Assembly: GCF_023149035.1 (NCBI RefSeq)
Contig: NZ_JAHXMY010000001.1
Span: 248,001-312,000 of the forward strand
Direction: 5' to 3'
DNA: 64,000 nt
Source: Microbacterium sp. EYE_78
GTDB taxonomy: Bacteria > Actinomycetota > Actinomycetes > Actinomycetales > Microbacteriaceae
Below are positions 26,730 through 35,143 of this stretch, piece by piece. The position numbers and the translations under genes were made by a program. Position 1 is the first letter of the stretch. Every line of letters starts with the position of its first letter. The notes beneath the pieces are model-generated. The model saw only the letters and a list, made by a program, of their open reading frames with translations, ran no database searches and had not been told where the DNA came from.

Positions 26730-26983
26730 GCGCGCGCCCCCGCGGTCAGTGCCGTGCGGAGCCGATCAGCGGAGACACGCCAGTGCGCGTGCAGCTCCCC
26801 GTCGATCAGGACGACGGGGATCTTCTCCCACCACTGGGCGTGCAGCGCTGCGTCGTCCGCGATCGAGAGCTCCTCGATCTCGACCTCGCCCTCGGGCAGG
26901 TCGGCGACGACGGTCTCGACGATCTCGCGAGCGACGTCGCACAGGTGGCAGTCCGGCTTGGAGATGAGGGTGAGTGCGGTCAC
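26726..26983 (-). CDS. Glutaredoxin-like (DUF836) thiol protein
   Basis: The 85-residue thioredoxin-fold protein has an N-terminal CxxC (TLISKPDCHLCDVAREIV) and a cis-Pro in WEKIPVVLIDGELHAHWR. It fits the short glutaredoxin-like family of Actinobacteria. It probably acts in cytoplasmic thiol redox reactions; its partner is unknown. The GTG at 26983 is the start and the Dabb gene follows with a 4-nt overlap. Confidence 0.88.
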   Translation of the reverse strand: MTALTLISKPDCHLCDVAREIVETVVADLPEGEVEIEELSIADDAALHAQWWEKIPVVLIDGELHAHWRVSADRLRTALTAGARA

Positions 26984-27015
26984 CCCCTCATTCTCCCCGC
27001 TGGCGCGGGCCCTGG

Positions 27016-27073
27016 ACGCAACACGAAGCGCCCCGACGATCGGCGGACCGACCGGGGGCGCTTGGTGTTGCGT
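27016..27073. terminator. Strong terminator downstream of the bS22-like gene
   Basis: Two 19-nt arms (27016-27034 and 27055-27073) pair with a single mismatch, closing a 20-nt loop. The outer part is ACGCAACAC with GTGTTGCGT and the inner part AAGCGCCCC with GGGGCGCTT. It begins 5 bp after the bS22-like stop codon (minus strand) and so likely ends that transcript. It also insulates the glutaredoxin gene. Confidence 0.8.
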
Positions 27074-27078
27074 GCCGC

Positions 27079-27177
27079 TTACTTCTTGTTGCGGCGCTGG
27101 TGGCGAGTCTTGCGAAGCAGCTTGCGGTGCTTCTTCTTCGCCATGCGCTTGCGGCGCTTCTTGATGACTGAACCCAC
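27079..27177 (-). CDS. bS22-like small ribosomal protein (AURKAIP1/COX24 domain), 32 aa
   Basis: A GTG at 27177 opens a 32-codon gene for a highly basic peptide, starting [20 protein letters not shown] and ending RRNKK. It closely resembles the mycobacterial 33-residue small-subunit protein bS22 (Rv0500B), whose N-terminus [20 protein letters not shown] is nearly identical. About half of its residues are Lys or Arg, as expected for an rRNA-bound peptide. The HTH gene just upstream is in the same order as Rv0500A-Rv0500B. An internal ATG (27144) is less likely given conservation of the first residues. Confidence 0.93.
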   Translation of the reverse strand: [32 protein letters not shown]

Positions 27178-27259
27178 GGGAAACCTCACTAGATCGGGGT
27201 CTGGACGCGCGGTGTTCGCGTCCGGGAACGGCACAAACGGAAAAATGCCTCAGGGCAGT

Positions 27260-27451
27260 CTAGCCGACGTCGGCGATCGGCCGCTGCAGGGCCTCGGTGA
27301 CCGCCGACTCGGGCACGCGGTAGCTGCGACCGAAGCGGACGGCGGGGAGTTCGCCGGAGTGCACGAGGCGGTACACGGTCATCTTCGACACGCGCATCAA
27401 CTCCGCCACTTCCGCGACGGTCAGAAAGCGCGCGTCCGAAATGCCCGACAT
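27260..27451 (-). CDS. Small helix-turn-helix (excisionase/BldC-like) DNA-binding protein
   Basis: The 63-residue protein is a single winged HTH: FLTVAEVAELMRVSKMTVYR (helix-turn-helix, residues about 9-28), then LVHSGELPAVRFGRSYRVPE (wing). It fits the MerR-like excisionase/BldC group and the M. tuberculosis Rv0500A position next to the bS22-like gene. A ribosome-binding stretch AAAAAAGGGGAC precedes the ATG. Three ACCGGTG repeats lie 60-90 bp upstream. Its targets are unknown. Confidence 0.9.
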   Translation of the reverse strand: MSGISDARFLTVAEVAELMRVSKMTVYRLVHSGELPAVRFGRSYRVPESAVTEALQRPIADVG

Positions 27452-27509
27452 GGTGTCCCCTTTTTTAGTTCCCGTCCCCCGAATCCCTCAACAGTAGGGG
27501 CTCGGCGGG

Positions 27510-27544
27510 ACCGGTGTAAACCGGTGTGACGGATGTGACCGGTG
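27510..27544. repeat. Three ACCGGTG direct repeats upstream of the HTH gene
   Basis: ACCGGTG occurs at 27510-27516, 27520-27526 and 27538-27544. The first two are tandem 10-bp units (ACCGGTGTAA, ACCGGTGTGA). They lie between the ArsR stop and the HTH start, where the HTH promoter should be. Regularly phased direct repeats are the kind of site BldC-like proteins are known to bind; autoregulation is inference. Confidence 0.5.
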
Positions 27545-27547
27545 GGA

Positions 27548-27952
27548 TCAGCGTCCGGGCAGCTTGCCCAGCACGCTCGCGACGGCATGTTTCGCGGATG
27601 CGGCGGCTCGACCGACCACCTCGGCGGCATGTGCGGCACCGTCGGGCAGCGCAGGGGCGTGGGCCGCGGCATCCTCGTCGGTCGCGAAGAACGGGAACAG
27701 CCAGTCGTCGACCTCGTCCAGCGGCGCGGGAGACAGGCTGTAGTAGCGGTGCTGGCCGAGTTCGCGGACCGAGACGAGGGATGCCTCGCGCAGCACCTTG
27801 AGATGCTTGGACACCGTCGGCTGGCTGACTCCGAGCGACGACACGATGTGCGAGACGCTGGTGCCGTCCGCCCCCGACACGGCTCGTTCGCGCAGCAGCT
27901 GCAGGATGTCCCGACGAGTGCCGTCGGCGATCACGTCGAAGATGTCCGCCAT
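27548..27952 (-). CDS. ArsR family transcriptional regulator
   Basis: The 134-residue protein has an ArsR winged helix: IFDVIADGTRRDILQLLRER at the start, recognition region LGVSQPTVSKHLKVLREASL (residues about 42-61), and wing ELGQHRYYSLSP. No cysteine pair for metal binding is visible, so the signal is probably not thiophilic metal. The ATG at 27952 follows TACCCT (27964-27959) by 6 nt. It is divergent from trkH-type potassium transport genes 68 bp away, which it may control. Confidence 0.9.
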   Translation of the reverse strand: MADIFDVIADGTRRDILQLLRERAVSGADGTSVSHIVSSLGVSQPTVSKHLKVLREASLVSVRELGQHRYYSLSPAPLDEVDDWLFPFFATDEDAAAHAPALPDGAAHAAEVVGRAAASAKHAVASVLGKLPGR

Positions 27953-28019
27953 GGCATAAGGGTAGCCCGCCCTCGCGCGGGAGTACCATGACAACGATCT
28001 GAACGAGGAAGGGGCGCGG

Positions 28020-29462
28020 ATGACGGGCCTGGCCGTCGACGAACGCGCCCCGCGGGGCGGCCCTGCGTGGCATCGTCGGGTGTTCTCCGCGCTGCGCGAT
28101 CTCGCCACGGCATCCCCCTCCCGGTTCGCCGTGCTGATCTTCTCGGCGCTCATCCTGGTGTTCACCGCCCTGTTCTCGCTGCCGATCATGGCGGCGGACG
28201 GGCGGGTCACGCCGCTCCCCGATGCGCTGTTCACCGCGGTGTCGACCATCTGCGTCACGGGACTGGCCACCGTCGACATGGCGACCCATTGGTCGCCGAT
28301 CGGGCACGTCTTCATCTTCATCGGCGTGAACGTCGGAGCGATGGGCGTCCTGACTCTCGCGTCGATCCTCGGACTGGTCATCTCCAAGCGCCTCGGTCTG
28401 CGCGCGAAGCTCCTCGCCGCCGGCGACAGCAACCCGATGCGGGCGCACGGCGGGCCCGTCAACGAGGGGCAGGCCGTGCGGCTCGGCGAGGTCGGCCAGC
28501 TGCTGTCGACCGTCGCGCTGTCCACATTGGTCATCGAAGCGGCCCTCGCCGTCCTCCTGTACCCCGCGCTCCTCGCGAGCGGGGTCGATGCCCTCACCGC
28601 GCTGTGGGAGGCCCCCTACTACTCGGCGATGGCCTTCACCAACACGGGCTTCACCCCGAACGCCGAGGGCCTCGCGCCGTTCGCACAGAACTACCTGCTG
28701 CTGACGATCCTCATGGCCGGCGTCTTCCTCGGATCGATCGGCTTCCCCGTCATCTACGCGCTCTGGCGCCACCGCTGGCACACCCGGCGCTGGACGCTCC
28801 ACGCGAAGCTGACCCTCATCACCACCGTCGTCCTGTTCTTCGTCGGCGCGCTGGCCTTCGTCATCCTCGAGTACGGCAACCCCGAGACCTTCGGGACGAT
28901 GGATGCCTGGGACACGACCTTCCAGGCCCTGTTCCTCTCCGCGATGACCCGGTCCGGCGGCTTCGCCATCATCGACATCGACGAGCTGCACGAGTCGTCG
29001 CTGGTCGTCGGCTCGATGCTCATGTTCGTGGGCGGCGGTTCGGCCTCCACGGCGGGAGGCATCAAGGTCACGACCCTCGCGGTCCTCGCCCTGGCCGTGT
29101 GGTCGGAGGCGAAGGGACGCCCGAGCGTCTCGGTCTTCGGCCGCCGCATCCCGAGCGACGTCCAGCGCGTGGCCCTGTCCGTCGTCGCCTGGGGCGCGAC
29201 CATCGTGGCGCTGTCGACGATCACGATCGCGCACCTGACGAAGGCCCCGCTCGACGAAGTCCTGTTCGACGTAGTCTCGGGCTTCGCGACGGTGGGCCTG
29301 TCGACGGGGCTCACGCAGGAGCTGCCGGACTCCGCCGTCTTCGTCATGGCCCTCACGATGTTCATGGGCCGCGTTGGTACAGTGACACTCGCCGCGGCGG
29401 TGGCCGCGACCAGTCGAACGCAGCACTATGCGCTGCCCGTGGAGAGGCCCATCGTTGGTTGA
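28020..29462 (+). CDS. TrkH/KtrB family potassium transporter membrane subunit
   Basis: The 480-residue protein has the four-fold M1-P-M2 architecture of Trk/Ktr channels. Selectivity-filter loops appear in AVSTICVTGLAT (near residue 75), MAFTNTGFTPNA, SAMTRSGGFAII and GFATVGLSTGLT. VGGGSASTAGGIKVTT carries the glycines and intramembrane loop that gate KtrB. It imports K+ (possibly with Na+). A GAGGAAGGGG ribosome-binding site precedes the ATG. The RCK partner follows with an 8-nt overlap. Confidence 0.95.
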   Translation: MTGLAVDERAPRGGPAWHRRVFSALRDLATASPSRFAVLIFSALILVFTALFSLPIMAADGRVTPLPDALFTAVSTICVTGLATVDMATHWSPIGHVFIFIGVNVGAMGVLTLASILGLVISKRLGLRAKLLAAGDSNPMRAHGGPVNEGQAVRLGEVGQLLSTVALSTLVIEAALAVLLYPALLASGVDALTALWEAPYYSAMAFTNTGFTPNAEGLAPFAQNYLLLTILMAGVFLGSIGFPVIYALWRHRWHTRRWTLHAKLTLITTVVLFFVGALAFVILEYGNPETFGTMDAWDTTFQALFLSAMTRSGGFAIIDIDELHESSLVVGSMLMFVGGGSASTAGGIKVTTLAVLALAVWSEAKGRPSVSVFGRRIPSDVQRVALSVVAWGATIVALSTITIAHLTKAPLDEVLFDVVSGFATVGLSTGLTQELPDSAVFVMALTMFMGRVGTVTLAAAVAATSRTQHYALPVERPIVG

Positions 29463-30126
29463 GCAGTTGCGCAGCGATTCGCCCGTCCTCGTCATCGGCC
29501 TCGGTCGCTTCGGCGCCGCCTGCGCCGGCGAGCTCGACCGGCTCGATCGCGACGTCCTCGCGATCGACGACAGCCTCGACCTCGTGCAGAAGTGGTCGGA
29601 GCGGGTGACGCATGCCGTCCAGGCCGACGCCCGCAACATCGAGGCTCTGAAGCAGATCGGCGCGCAGGACTTCCAGGTCGCCGTCGTCGCGGTGGGGTCC
29701 TCGATCGAGGCATCCGTCCTCATCACCGCCAACCTCGTCGACCTCAAGGTCCCGCAGATCTGGGCGAAGGCGGTCTCGCAGTCGCACGGCAAGATCCTGG
29801 CGCGCGTCGGCGCGAACCATGTCATCTACCCCGAGCGCGAGGCGGGCGAGCGCGTCGCGCACCTCGTGAGCGGTCGGATGCTGGACTTCATCCGCTTCGA
29901 CGACGACTTCGTGCTCGCGAAGATGTACCCGCCGCGGTTCATCCGCGGCGTCGGCCTGAACGAGTCGGGCGTGCGCTCGAAGTACAACGTCACGGTCGTC
30001 GGCGTGAAGAGCCCCGGCAAGCCGTTCCGCTACGCCGAGGCATCCACCGTCGTGACCAACCACGACCTGATCATCGTGTCGGGCACGAACTCGGACATCG
30101 AACGGTTCGCCTCACTCGACCGCTGA
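29455..30126 (+). CDS. TrkA/KtrA family potassium uptake regulatory protein
   Basis: The 223-residue cytosolic ring protein begins with a Rossmann RCK-N domain (VLVIGLGRFGAACAGELDRL, NAD/ATP-binding GxGxxG) and ends with an RCK-C domain (residues about 140-223). The TTG at 29455 lies 7 nt after GGAGAGG, inside the end of the trkH-type gene. It gates the membrane subunit in response to nucleotides. Confidence 0.93.
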   Translation: MVEQLRSDSPVLVIGLGRFGAACAGELDRLDRDVLAIDDSLDLVQKWSERVTHAVQADARNIEALKQIGAQDFQVAVVAVGSSIEASVLITANLVDLKVPQIWAKAVSQSHGKILARVGANHVIYPEREAGERVAHLVSGRMLDFIRFDDDFVLAKMYPPRFIRGVGLNESGVRSKYNVTVVGVKSPGKPFRYAEASTVVTNHDLIIVSGTNSDIERFASLDR

Positions 30127-30138
30127 CGCAGCGGGCGC

Positions 30139-30636
30139 TCACACCTCGCGCTGCGCGTTCTCCAGGAGTCGCGCCAGCAGGCCGGACAGAGCCGCCCGGT
30201 CGTCGTCGCTGAATCCGTCGAGCAGACGCTCGTCGTGTGCGAGGGCACGCGGCATCTCGCGCACCACGAGCGCGCGGCCGGCGTCGGTCAGCGACAGCTG
30301 CACCGCGCGGCCGTCGCGATCGGACCGTTCCCGCCGGAGCAGGCCCGCCGTCTCGAGACGCGTCGTCAGCTTGGTGGTCGCCGCACCGCTGAGCATGGTC
30401 TCGGCCGTCACCTCGCTGGCCCGCAGGGGGCGGTCCATCCGAGCCAGTGCGCACAGGACGTCGAACTCCGAGCGGGTGACCCCGCTGTCGGCGAGGAGCC
30501 GCTCGATCTGCGAGGTCGCGAGCGTACTCGTCCGATGCAGCCGGCCCCAGACGTCGATGGCGGAGGTGTCCATCCCGGGCATCGCTGCCGCCCACGCGGC
30601 ACGGATGCGGTCGATCAGGTCGGTGCGGTCGGTCAC
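30139..30636 (-). CDS. MarR family transcriptional regulator
   Basis: The 165-residue protein has a MarR winged helix: RSEFDVLCALARM, LRASEVTAETMLSGAATTK and a wing with LRRERSDRDGRAVQLSLT. The GTG at 30636 follows TAGACT (30648-30643) by 6 nt. The divergent MFS gene and the TTCACTAGTGAA palindrome between them indicate that it represses the efflux gene and itself. Confidence 0.93.
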   Translation of the reverse strand: MTDRTDLIDRIRAAWAAAMPGMDTSAIDVWGRLHRTSTLATSQIERLLADSGVTRSEFDVLCALARMDRPLRASEVTAETMLSGAATTKLTTRLETAGLLRRERSDRDGRAVQLSLTDAGRALVVREMPRALAHDERLLDGFSDDDRAALSGLLARLLENAQREV

Positions 30637-30666
30637 CGCTGCAGTCTACGAGACCACCGAAATTAG

Positions 30667-30678
30667 TTCACTAGTGAA
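30667..30678. promoter_or_regulatory. MarR operator between regulator and MFS transporter
   Basis: TTCACTAGTGAA is a perfect 12-bp palindrome centred in the 64-bp divergent gap. It lies 10 bp upstream of TATCAT (30688-30693), the -10 of the MFS gene, and about 20 bp upstream of the MarR TAGACT. Binding would block both promoters. Confidence 0.7.
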
Positions 30679-30700
30679 TCACCGGTGTATCATTGCGGGA

Positions 30701-31960
30701 ATGACCGCCCTCGACACCGGAACGCCCACGACCACCGCCGCACCACCCGCCGAGCCGCGCCTGCTCTCGCAGCCGCCCGCCGTCTGGGCGATCGCCTTCG
30801 CCGCGATGGTCGCCTTCATGGGCATCGGTCTGGTCGGGCCGATCCTGCCGACCGTTGCCGCCGACCTCCACGCGACACCGGTGCAGACCTCGCTCCTGTT
30901 CACGAGCTACCTGGTCGTGACCGCGTCGGCGATGTTCTTCACGAGTTGGCTGTCGACCCGGATCGGCACGCGCGCGGTCATGATCATCGGCCTCTCCGTC
31001 ATCGCCCTCTCGGCGGTCGGGTGCGCGCTCTCCCCGAGCGTCGGCCCGCTGATCGGCTTCCGCGCCGTCTGGGGTCTCGGCAACGCCCTGTTCCTCTCGA
31101 CCGCCCTCGCCTCGATCGTGTCGGCCTCGGGCGGGCGCAGCGCACACGCCGTCATCCTCTACGAGGCCGCGCTCGGCATCGGACTCGCCGTCGGGCCGCT
31201 CGTGGGGGGCCTACTCGGACAGATCGGCTGGTTCGCCCCCTTCTGGGGAACCGCATCGCTGTTCGCCGTCGGGGTGGCCGCGCTCCTCGTGCTCGTCCGC
31301 GACCCGGGACGGGCGGCGCAGCGCAGCGCGCTCTCCGCGCCATTCCGGGCCTTTTCCGACCGAGGGCTCCTCGCCATCAGCGTCGTCGCGTTCCTCTACA
31401 ACGCGGGCTTCTTCGTGACCCTGTCGTACACCCCCTACGCCCTCGAACTCCCGGCGGTGGGGATCGGCCTCGTGATGATGGGATTCGGCATCGGCCTGGC
31501 GATCGCCGGGGTCGTGATCGCTCCCCGCCTCACGCGGCGGTCCTCCGTCGTGACGGTGCTGCTCTGGTTCCTGATCGCGTTCGCCGCGACCCACGTCGCC
31601 GCAGCCCTCAGCGCCGGAGACCGCCCGGCGCTCATCACCTGCGTCGTCCTGCTCGGCGTCGAGATCGGTGCCGTCAACACGATCCTCACCGAGGCGGCGA
31701 TGGAGGCGACCACGCTCCCCCGCGCCGTGGCGAGCTCGGCGTACTCGGGGTTCCGGTTCTTCGGCGGCGCGATCGGCGCTCCGGTGGGCACCGCCCTGGC
31801 CGTCCTCGGCGCCGGCGCGCCCTACGCGGCCGCAGCCGTCGCGGCGGCGATCGGCGCAGCCCTGCTGTTCGCGTTCCGGCGACTCATCGGGCGCGCGGAG
31901 CACCGGGTGGCCCTCGACGATCGGACCGTCGCCGAGGACGTCACGCTCAGCGAGGGCTGA
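30701..31960 (+). CDS. MFS efflux transporter
   Basis: The 419-residue transporter has 12 predicted TM segments. The loop 2-3 motif is in WLSTRIGTRAVMIIGLSVIA, and the antiporter-type motif C is in YEAALGIGLAVGPLVGGLLG. It belongs to drug-proton antiporters; the substrate is unknown. TATCAT (30688-30693) lies 7 nt before the ATG. The MarR gene beside it probably relieves repression in response to the exported compound. Confidence 0.92.
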   Translation: MTALDTGTPTTTAAPPAEPRLLSQPPAVWAIAFAAMVAFMGIGLVGPILPTVAADLHATPVQTSLLFTSYLVVTASAMFFTSWLSTRIGTRAVMIIGLSVIALSAVGCALSPSVGPLIGFRAVWGLGNALFLSTALASIVSASGGRSAHAVILYEAALGIGLAVGPLVGGLLGQIGWFAPFWGTASLFAVGVAALLVLVRDPGRAAQRSALSAPFRAFSDRGLLAISVVAFLYNAGFFVTLSYTPYALELPAVGIGLVMMGFGIGLAIAGVVIAPRLTRRSSVVTVLLWFLIAFAATHVAAALSAGDRPALITCVVLLGVEIGAVNTILTEAAMEATTLPRAVASSAYSGFRFFGGAIGAPVGTALAVLGAGAPYAAAAVAAAIGAALLFAFRRLIGRAEHRVALDDRTVAEDVTLSEG

Positions 31961-31966
31961 ACACGC

Positions 31967-32800
31967 TCACGATCCTGCAGCGAGCTCGCGGGCACGCGCG
32001 AGGGCAGCGTCGGTCGCCTGCGAGAACAGCCCGTCGAGATTCGCCGTCTGAAGCACGCCGATCGCGCGCTCGGTGGTGCCCTTGGGACTCGTGACGCGGC
32101 GCCGCAGCTCGGCGGGATCCTCCCCCGACGCCGCCAGCAGGGCGGTGGCGCCGATGAAGGTCTGCTCCGCCATGAGTCGCGCGTCGTGCTCGTCGAAGCC
32201 CTTGCCGCGAGCAGCCTCGGTCAGCGCCTCGACGAGCAGGAAGACGTACGCGGGCCCGGAGCCCGAGATGGTCGACAGTGCGTCGATCTGGGACTCCGGC
32301 ACCTCGATGACGACGCCGCACGTCTCGAACACGCGCCGCACGAGCGCCATGTGCTCGTCCGACGCGGTCGTGCCTGCGGCGAGGCCGGTGACCGCCGCAC
32401 CGACGACGGCGGGGGTGTTCGGCATCGACCGGATGACAGGGATCTCGGGGCCGACGATCGACTCGAACGTCTCGATCGTGACGCCCGCCGCGAGACTCAC
32501 GACCACCGTCCCCGGCCGCAGGGACGCCGCGATCTCACGCAGCAGATCGGGGACCATGGCGGGCTTCACGCCGATGAGCACGACATCGGCGGCGGCAGCG
32601 GCATCCGTGTTCGCCGTCGGGGCGTCGGCGAGCGCGACGCTCGTGACGGCATCGAGTCCGACGAGCTCGCGCGCCTTGTCGGCGGTGCGATTGGTCACCG
32701 TGACCGACGAGGCCTGCCCGGACCTCGAGATGCCCTGTGCGATCGCTCCTCCCATCGAACCGGCTCCGAGGATGGCGACGGGAGGAAGGGTGTGACTCAT
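31967..32800 (-). CDS. proC: Pyrroline-5-carboxylate reductase (proline biosynthesis)
   Basis: The 277-residue enzyme reduces pyrroline-5-carboxylate to proline with NAD(P)H. The nucleotide-binding motif is AILGAGSMGGAIAQGI (residues about 9-24), VIRSMPNTPAVVGAA follows, and the ProC signature is DALSTISGSGPAYVFLLVEAL with SPKGTTERAIGVL. Length is normal. It converges with the MFS gene and is divergent from the alpha/beta hydrolase. Confidence 0.96.
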   Translation of the reverse strand: MSHTLPPVAILGAGSMGGAIAQGISRSGQASSVTVTNRTADKARELVGLDAVTSVALADAPTANTDAAAAADVVLIGVKPAMVPDLLREIAASLRPGTVVVSLAAGVTIETFESIVGPEIPVIRSMPNTPAVVGAAVTGLAAGTTASDEHMALVRRVFETCGVVIEVPESQIDALSTISGSGPAYVFLLVEALTEAARGKGFDEHDARLMAEQTFIGATALLAASGEDPAELRRRVTSPKGTTERAIGVLQTANLDGLFSQATDAALARARELAAGS

Positions 32801-32891
32801 CCCCCCATCCTGTCATCCGGCACTCATCCACGGCCCGGGTGGCCGGCGCAAGACACTGGGAGGGCTCAGCACCCCGGCCTATCATCGGCAC

Positions 32892-34004
32892 ATGGCTCTC
32901 CTCGACGGAATCACGTCCCGAATCATCGACACGGACCGCCTGAGCGTCACCATCCTCGAACGCGCCGGCGATGCTCCCGAGACCGCGGCGGACCAGACGG
33001 TCGTCCTCCTCCACGGATCCCTGTCGTCGAGCCTGGTCTGGCAGGAGCTGATGCAGGATCTCCCCTCCGAGCTCCGGGTGATCGCGATCGATCTGCGCGG
33101 CTTCGGCGGCACCGAGCACATGCCCGTCGACGCCGGACGCGGCGTCCGGGACTTCAGCGACGACGTCGCCGAGACGCTCGACGAGCTCGGCATCGCGGCG
33201 CCCCACCTCGTCGGCTGGAACCTCGGCGGCGCCGTCGCCCTGCAGTTCGCGCTCGAGCACCGCGTCCGCACGATCCTGCTCGAATCGCCGATCTCGCCGT
33301 ACGGGCTCGGCGGGACCCGCCGGGACGGCACCCGGCTGACCGACGACGACGCCGGCTGCGGCGGCGGCACGGTCGGCGCCGACGTCGTCCGCCGGTTGAA
33401 CGACCGCGACGACTCGGCCGATGCGCCCACCTCGCCGCGCAGCATCTTCCGCACCGCCTTCGTCGCCGAAGGCTTCACCACCGAGCACGAGGACCTCTGG
33501 GTGGAGGCCATGCTGTCCACCTCGACGGCCACGGGGAACTATCCCGGCGAGTCCCAGCACAGCCCGCACTGGCCCGGCTTCGCACCCGGTCGCTTCGGCG
33601 TGCTGAACGCCCTCGCCCCCGGCAACTTCGACGTCTCGTCCATCGTCGACCTGCCCGACAAGCCGCAGATCCTGTGGATCCGCGGTGTGCTCGACCCGCT
33701 CATCTCCGACGCCTCCTTCTCGGACGCGAACCACCTCGGCGCCCTCGGCGTCCTGCCCGACTGGCCGGGCGACGAGGTCGCCCCGGCGCAGCCGATGGTG
33801 TCGCAGACCCGCGACGTGCTGCGCCGGTACACGGATGCCGGGGGCACTGCGACCGAGCTCGCCCTGGACGGCGTCGCCCACACACCGCACCTCGAGCGGC
33901 CCGCCGTCTTCCGGCGGGCGCTGCTCGAGCTCATCGGCTACATCGGGTCGCCGGCGTCGCCGGCACCGCCGACCGAGGCGATCATCCTCAGCTCGTCCGA
34001 CTGA
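32892..34004 (+). CDS. Alpha/beta hydrolase fold protein with Asn at the nucleophile position
   Basis: The 370-residue protein has the fold's landmarks: oxyanion region VVLLHGSLSSSLVWQEL, IAIDLRGFGGTEHMP, a nucleophile elbow, a cap with NYPGESQHSPHWPGFAPG, and a C-terminal LALDGVAHTPHLERP where the catalytic His should lie. The elbow reads LVGWNLGGAVALQ, so Asn replaces the usual Ser, which would remove the standard hydrolase mechanism. TATCAT (32880-32885) lies 6 nt before the ATG. The substrate is unknown. Confidence 0.88.
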   Translation: MALLDGITSRIIDTDRLSVTILERAGDAPETAADQTVVLLHGSLSSSLVWQELMQDLPSELRVIAIDLRGFGGTEHMPVDAGRGVRDFSDDVAETLDELGIAAPHLVGWNLGGAVALQFALEHRVRTILLESPISPYGLGGTRRDGTRLTDDDAGCGGGTVGADVVRRLNDRDDSADAPTSPRSIFRTAFVAEGFTTEHEDLWVEAMLSTSTATGNYPGESQHSPHWPGFAPGRFGVLNALAPGNFDVSSIVDLPDKPQILWIRGVLDPLISDASFSDANHLGALGVLPDWPGDEVAPAQPMVSQTRDVLRRYTDAGGTATELALDGVAHTPHLERPAVFRRALLELIGYIGSPASPAPPTEAIILSSSD

Positions 34005-34013
34005 CGGACGCGG

Positions 34014-34478
34014 TCAGCGGCGGGCCTCGAAGAACGCCCGCAGTAGGGCCGCGGCCTCGGCCGCTCGGACCCCTCCCACGACCTCGGCGCGGTGAGGCAT
34101 CCGTCGGTCGCGCAGCACGTCGTACACCGACCCCGCGGCCCCGGCCTTCTCGTCCCAGGCACCGAAGACCACCCGGCCGACGCGCGCCTGCAGAATGGCG
34201 CCCGCGCACATGACGCACGGCTCGAGGGTCACGACGAGGGTGCAGTCCTCGAGGTTCCACGACCCGAGGGCGGATGCCGCGGATCGCAGCGCGACGACCT
34301 CGGCATGGGCGAGCGGATCGCCGTCGTGTTCGCGGAGGTTGCGCCCCTCGCCGATGATCGCGCCGGCACGCACGAGGACGGCACCGACGGGGACGTCGTC
34401 GTGAGCGGCAGCGGAGCGTGCGAGCTCGAGCGCCCGCGTCATCGCCGCGTCGTCGGCGGCGGGAACGGGCAGGCTCAC
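34014..34478 (-). CDS. tadA: tRNA-specific adenosine deaminase
   Basis: The 154-residue enzyme deaminates the wobble adenosine of tRNA-Arg(ACG) to inosine. The zinc and catalytic motifs are PLAHAEVVAL (HAE) and TLEPCVMCAGAILQARV (PCxxC), with the TadA-specific ARVGRVVFGAWDEKAG. The GTG at 34478 follows TACGCT (34490-34485) by 6 nt. The promoter is back-to-back with upp in a 32-bp gap. Confidence 0.93.
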   Translation of the reverse strand: MSLPVPAADDAAMTRALELARSAAAHDDVPVGAVLVRAGAIIGEGRNLREHDGDPLAHAEVVALRSAASALGSWNLEDCTLVVTLEPCVMCAGAILQARVGRVVFGAWDEKAGAAGSVYDVLRDRRMPHRAEVVGGVRAAEAAALLRAFFEARR

Positions 34479-34510
34479 GTCGTCAGCGTAGCCCCGGGTA
34501 GCCTGGACCC

Positions 34511-35143
34511 ATGCGTGTGCACGTCGCCGACCACCCCCTCATCACCCACAAGCTCACGGTGCTGCGCGACAAGCGCACCACCTCGCCGGTGTTCCGCCAG
34601 CTGACGGAGGAGCTCATCACCCTCCTCGCCTACGAGGCGACCCGTGGCGTCCGGGTCGAGGAGATCGAGATCGACACTCCGGTGACGCGCACGAAGGGCG
34701 TGAAGATCAGCGAGCCGCGACCGCTCGTCGTCCCGATTCTGCGGGCGGGTCTCGGCATGCTCGAGGGCATGACGAAGCTGCTGCCCACGGCCGAGGTCGG
34801 CTTCCTCGGGATGGCGCGCAACGAGGAGACGTTCGAGCCGTACACCTACGCCGAGCGCCTGCCGGACGACCTGAGCGACCGGCAGTGCTTCGTGCTCGAC
34901 CCGATGCTCGCCACCGGCGGATCGCTCGGCGCAGCGATCGACTTCCTCTTCGCCCGCGGCGCGCAGGACGTGACCGCCGTCTGCATCCTCGCCGCCCCCG
35001 AAGGCCTCGCCGCGATCGAGAAGCAAGTCGGCGACCGCGACGTGACCCTGGTCCTGGGCGCGCTCGACGAGCGTCTCAATGAGAAGGGCTACATCGTGCC
35101 CGGACTCGGCGACGCCGGCGACCGCCTGTACGGCACGGTCTGA
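34511..35143 (+). CDS. upp: Uracil phosphoribosyltransferase
   Basis: The 210-residue enzyme converts uracil and PRPP to UMP in pyrimidine salvage. The PRPP-binding motif is [19 protein letters not shown], the flexible loop region is in [15 protein letters not shown], and the uracil site is [23 protein letters not shown] (34499-34504) lies 6 nt before the ATG, so the mRNA is probably leaderless. The stop codon lies in the first copy of a 20-bp tandem repeat. Confidence 0.96.
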   Translation: MRVHVADHPLITHKLTVLRDKRTTSPVFRQLTEELITLLAYEATRGVRVEEIEIDTPVTRTKGVKISEPRPLVVPILRAGLGMLEGMTKLLPTAEVGFLGMARNEETFEPYTYAERLPDDLSDRQCFVLDPMLATGGSLGAAIDFLFARGAQDVTAVCILAAPEGLAAIEKQVGDRDVTLVLGALDERLNEKGYIVPGLGDAGDRLYGTV

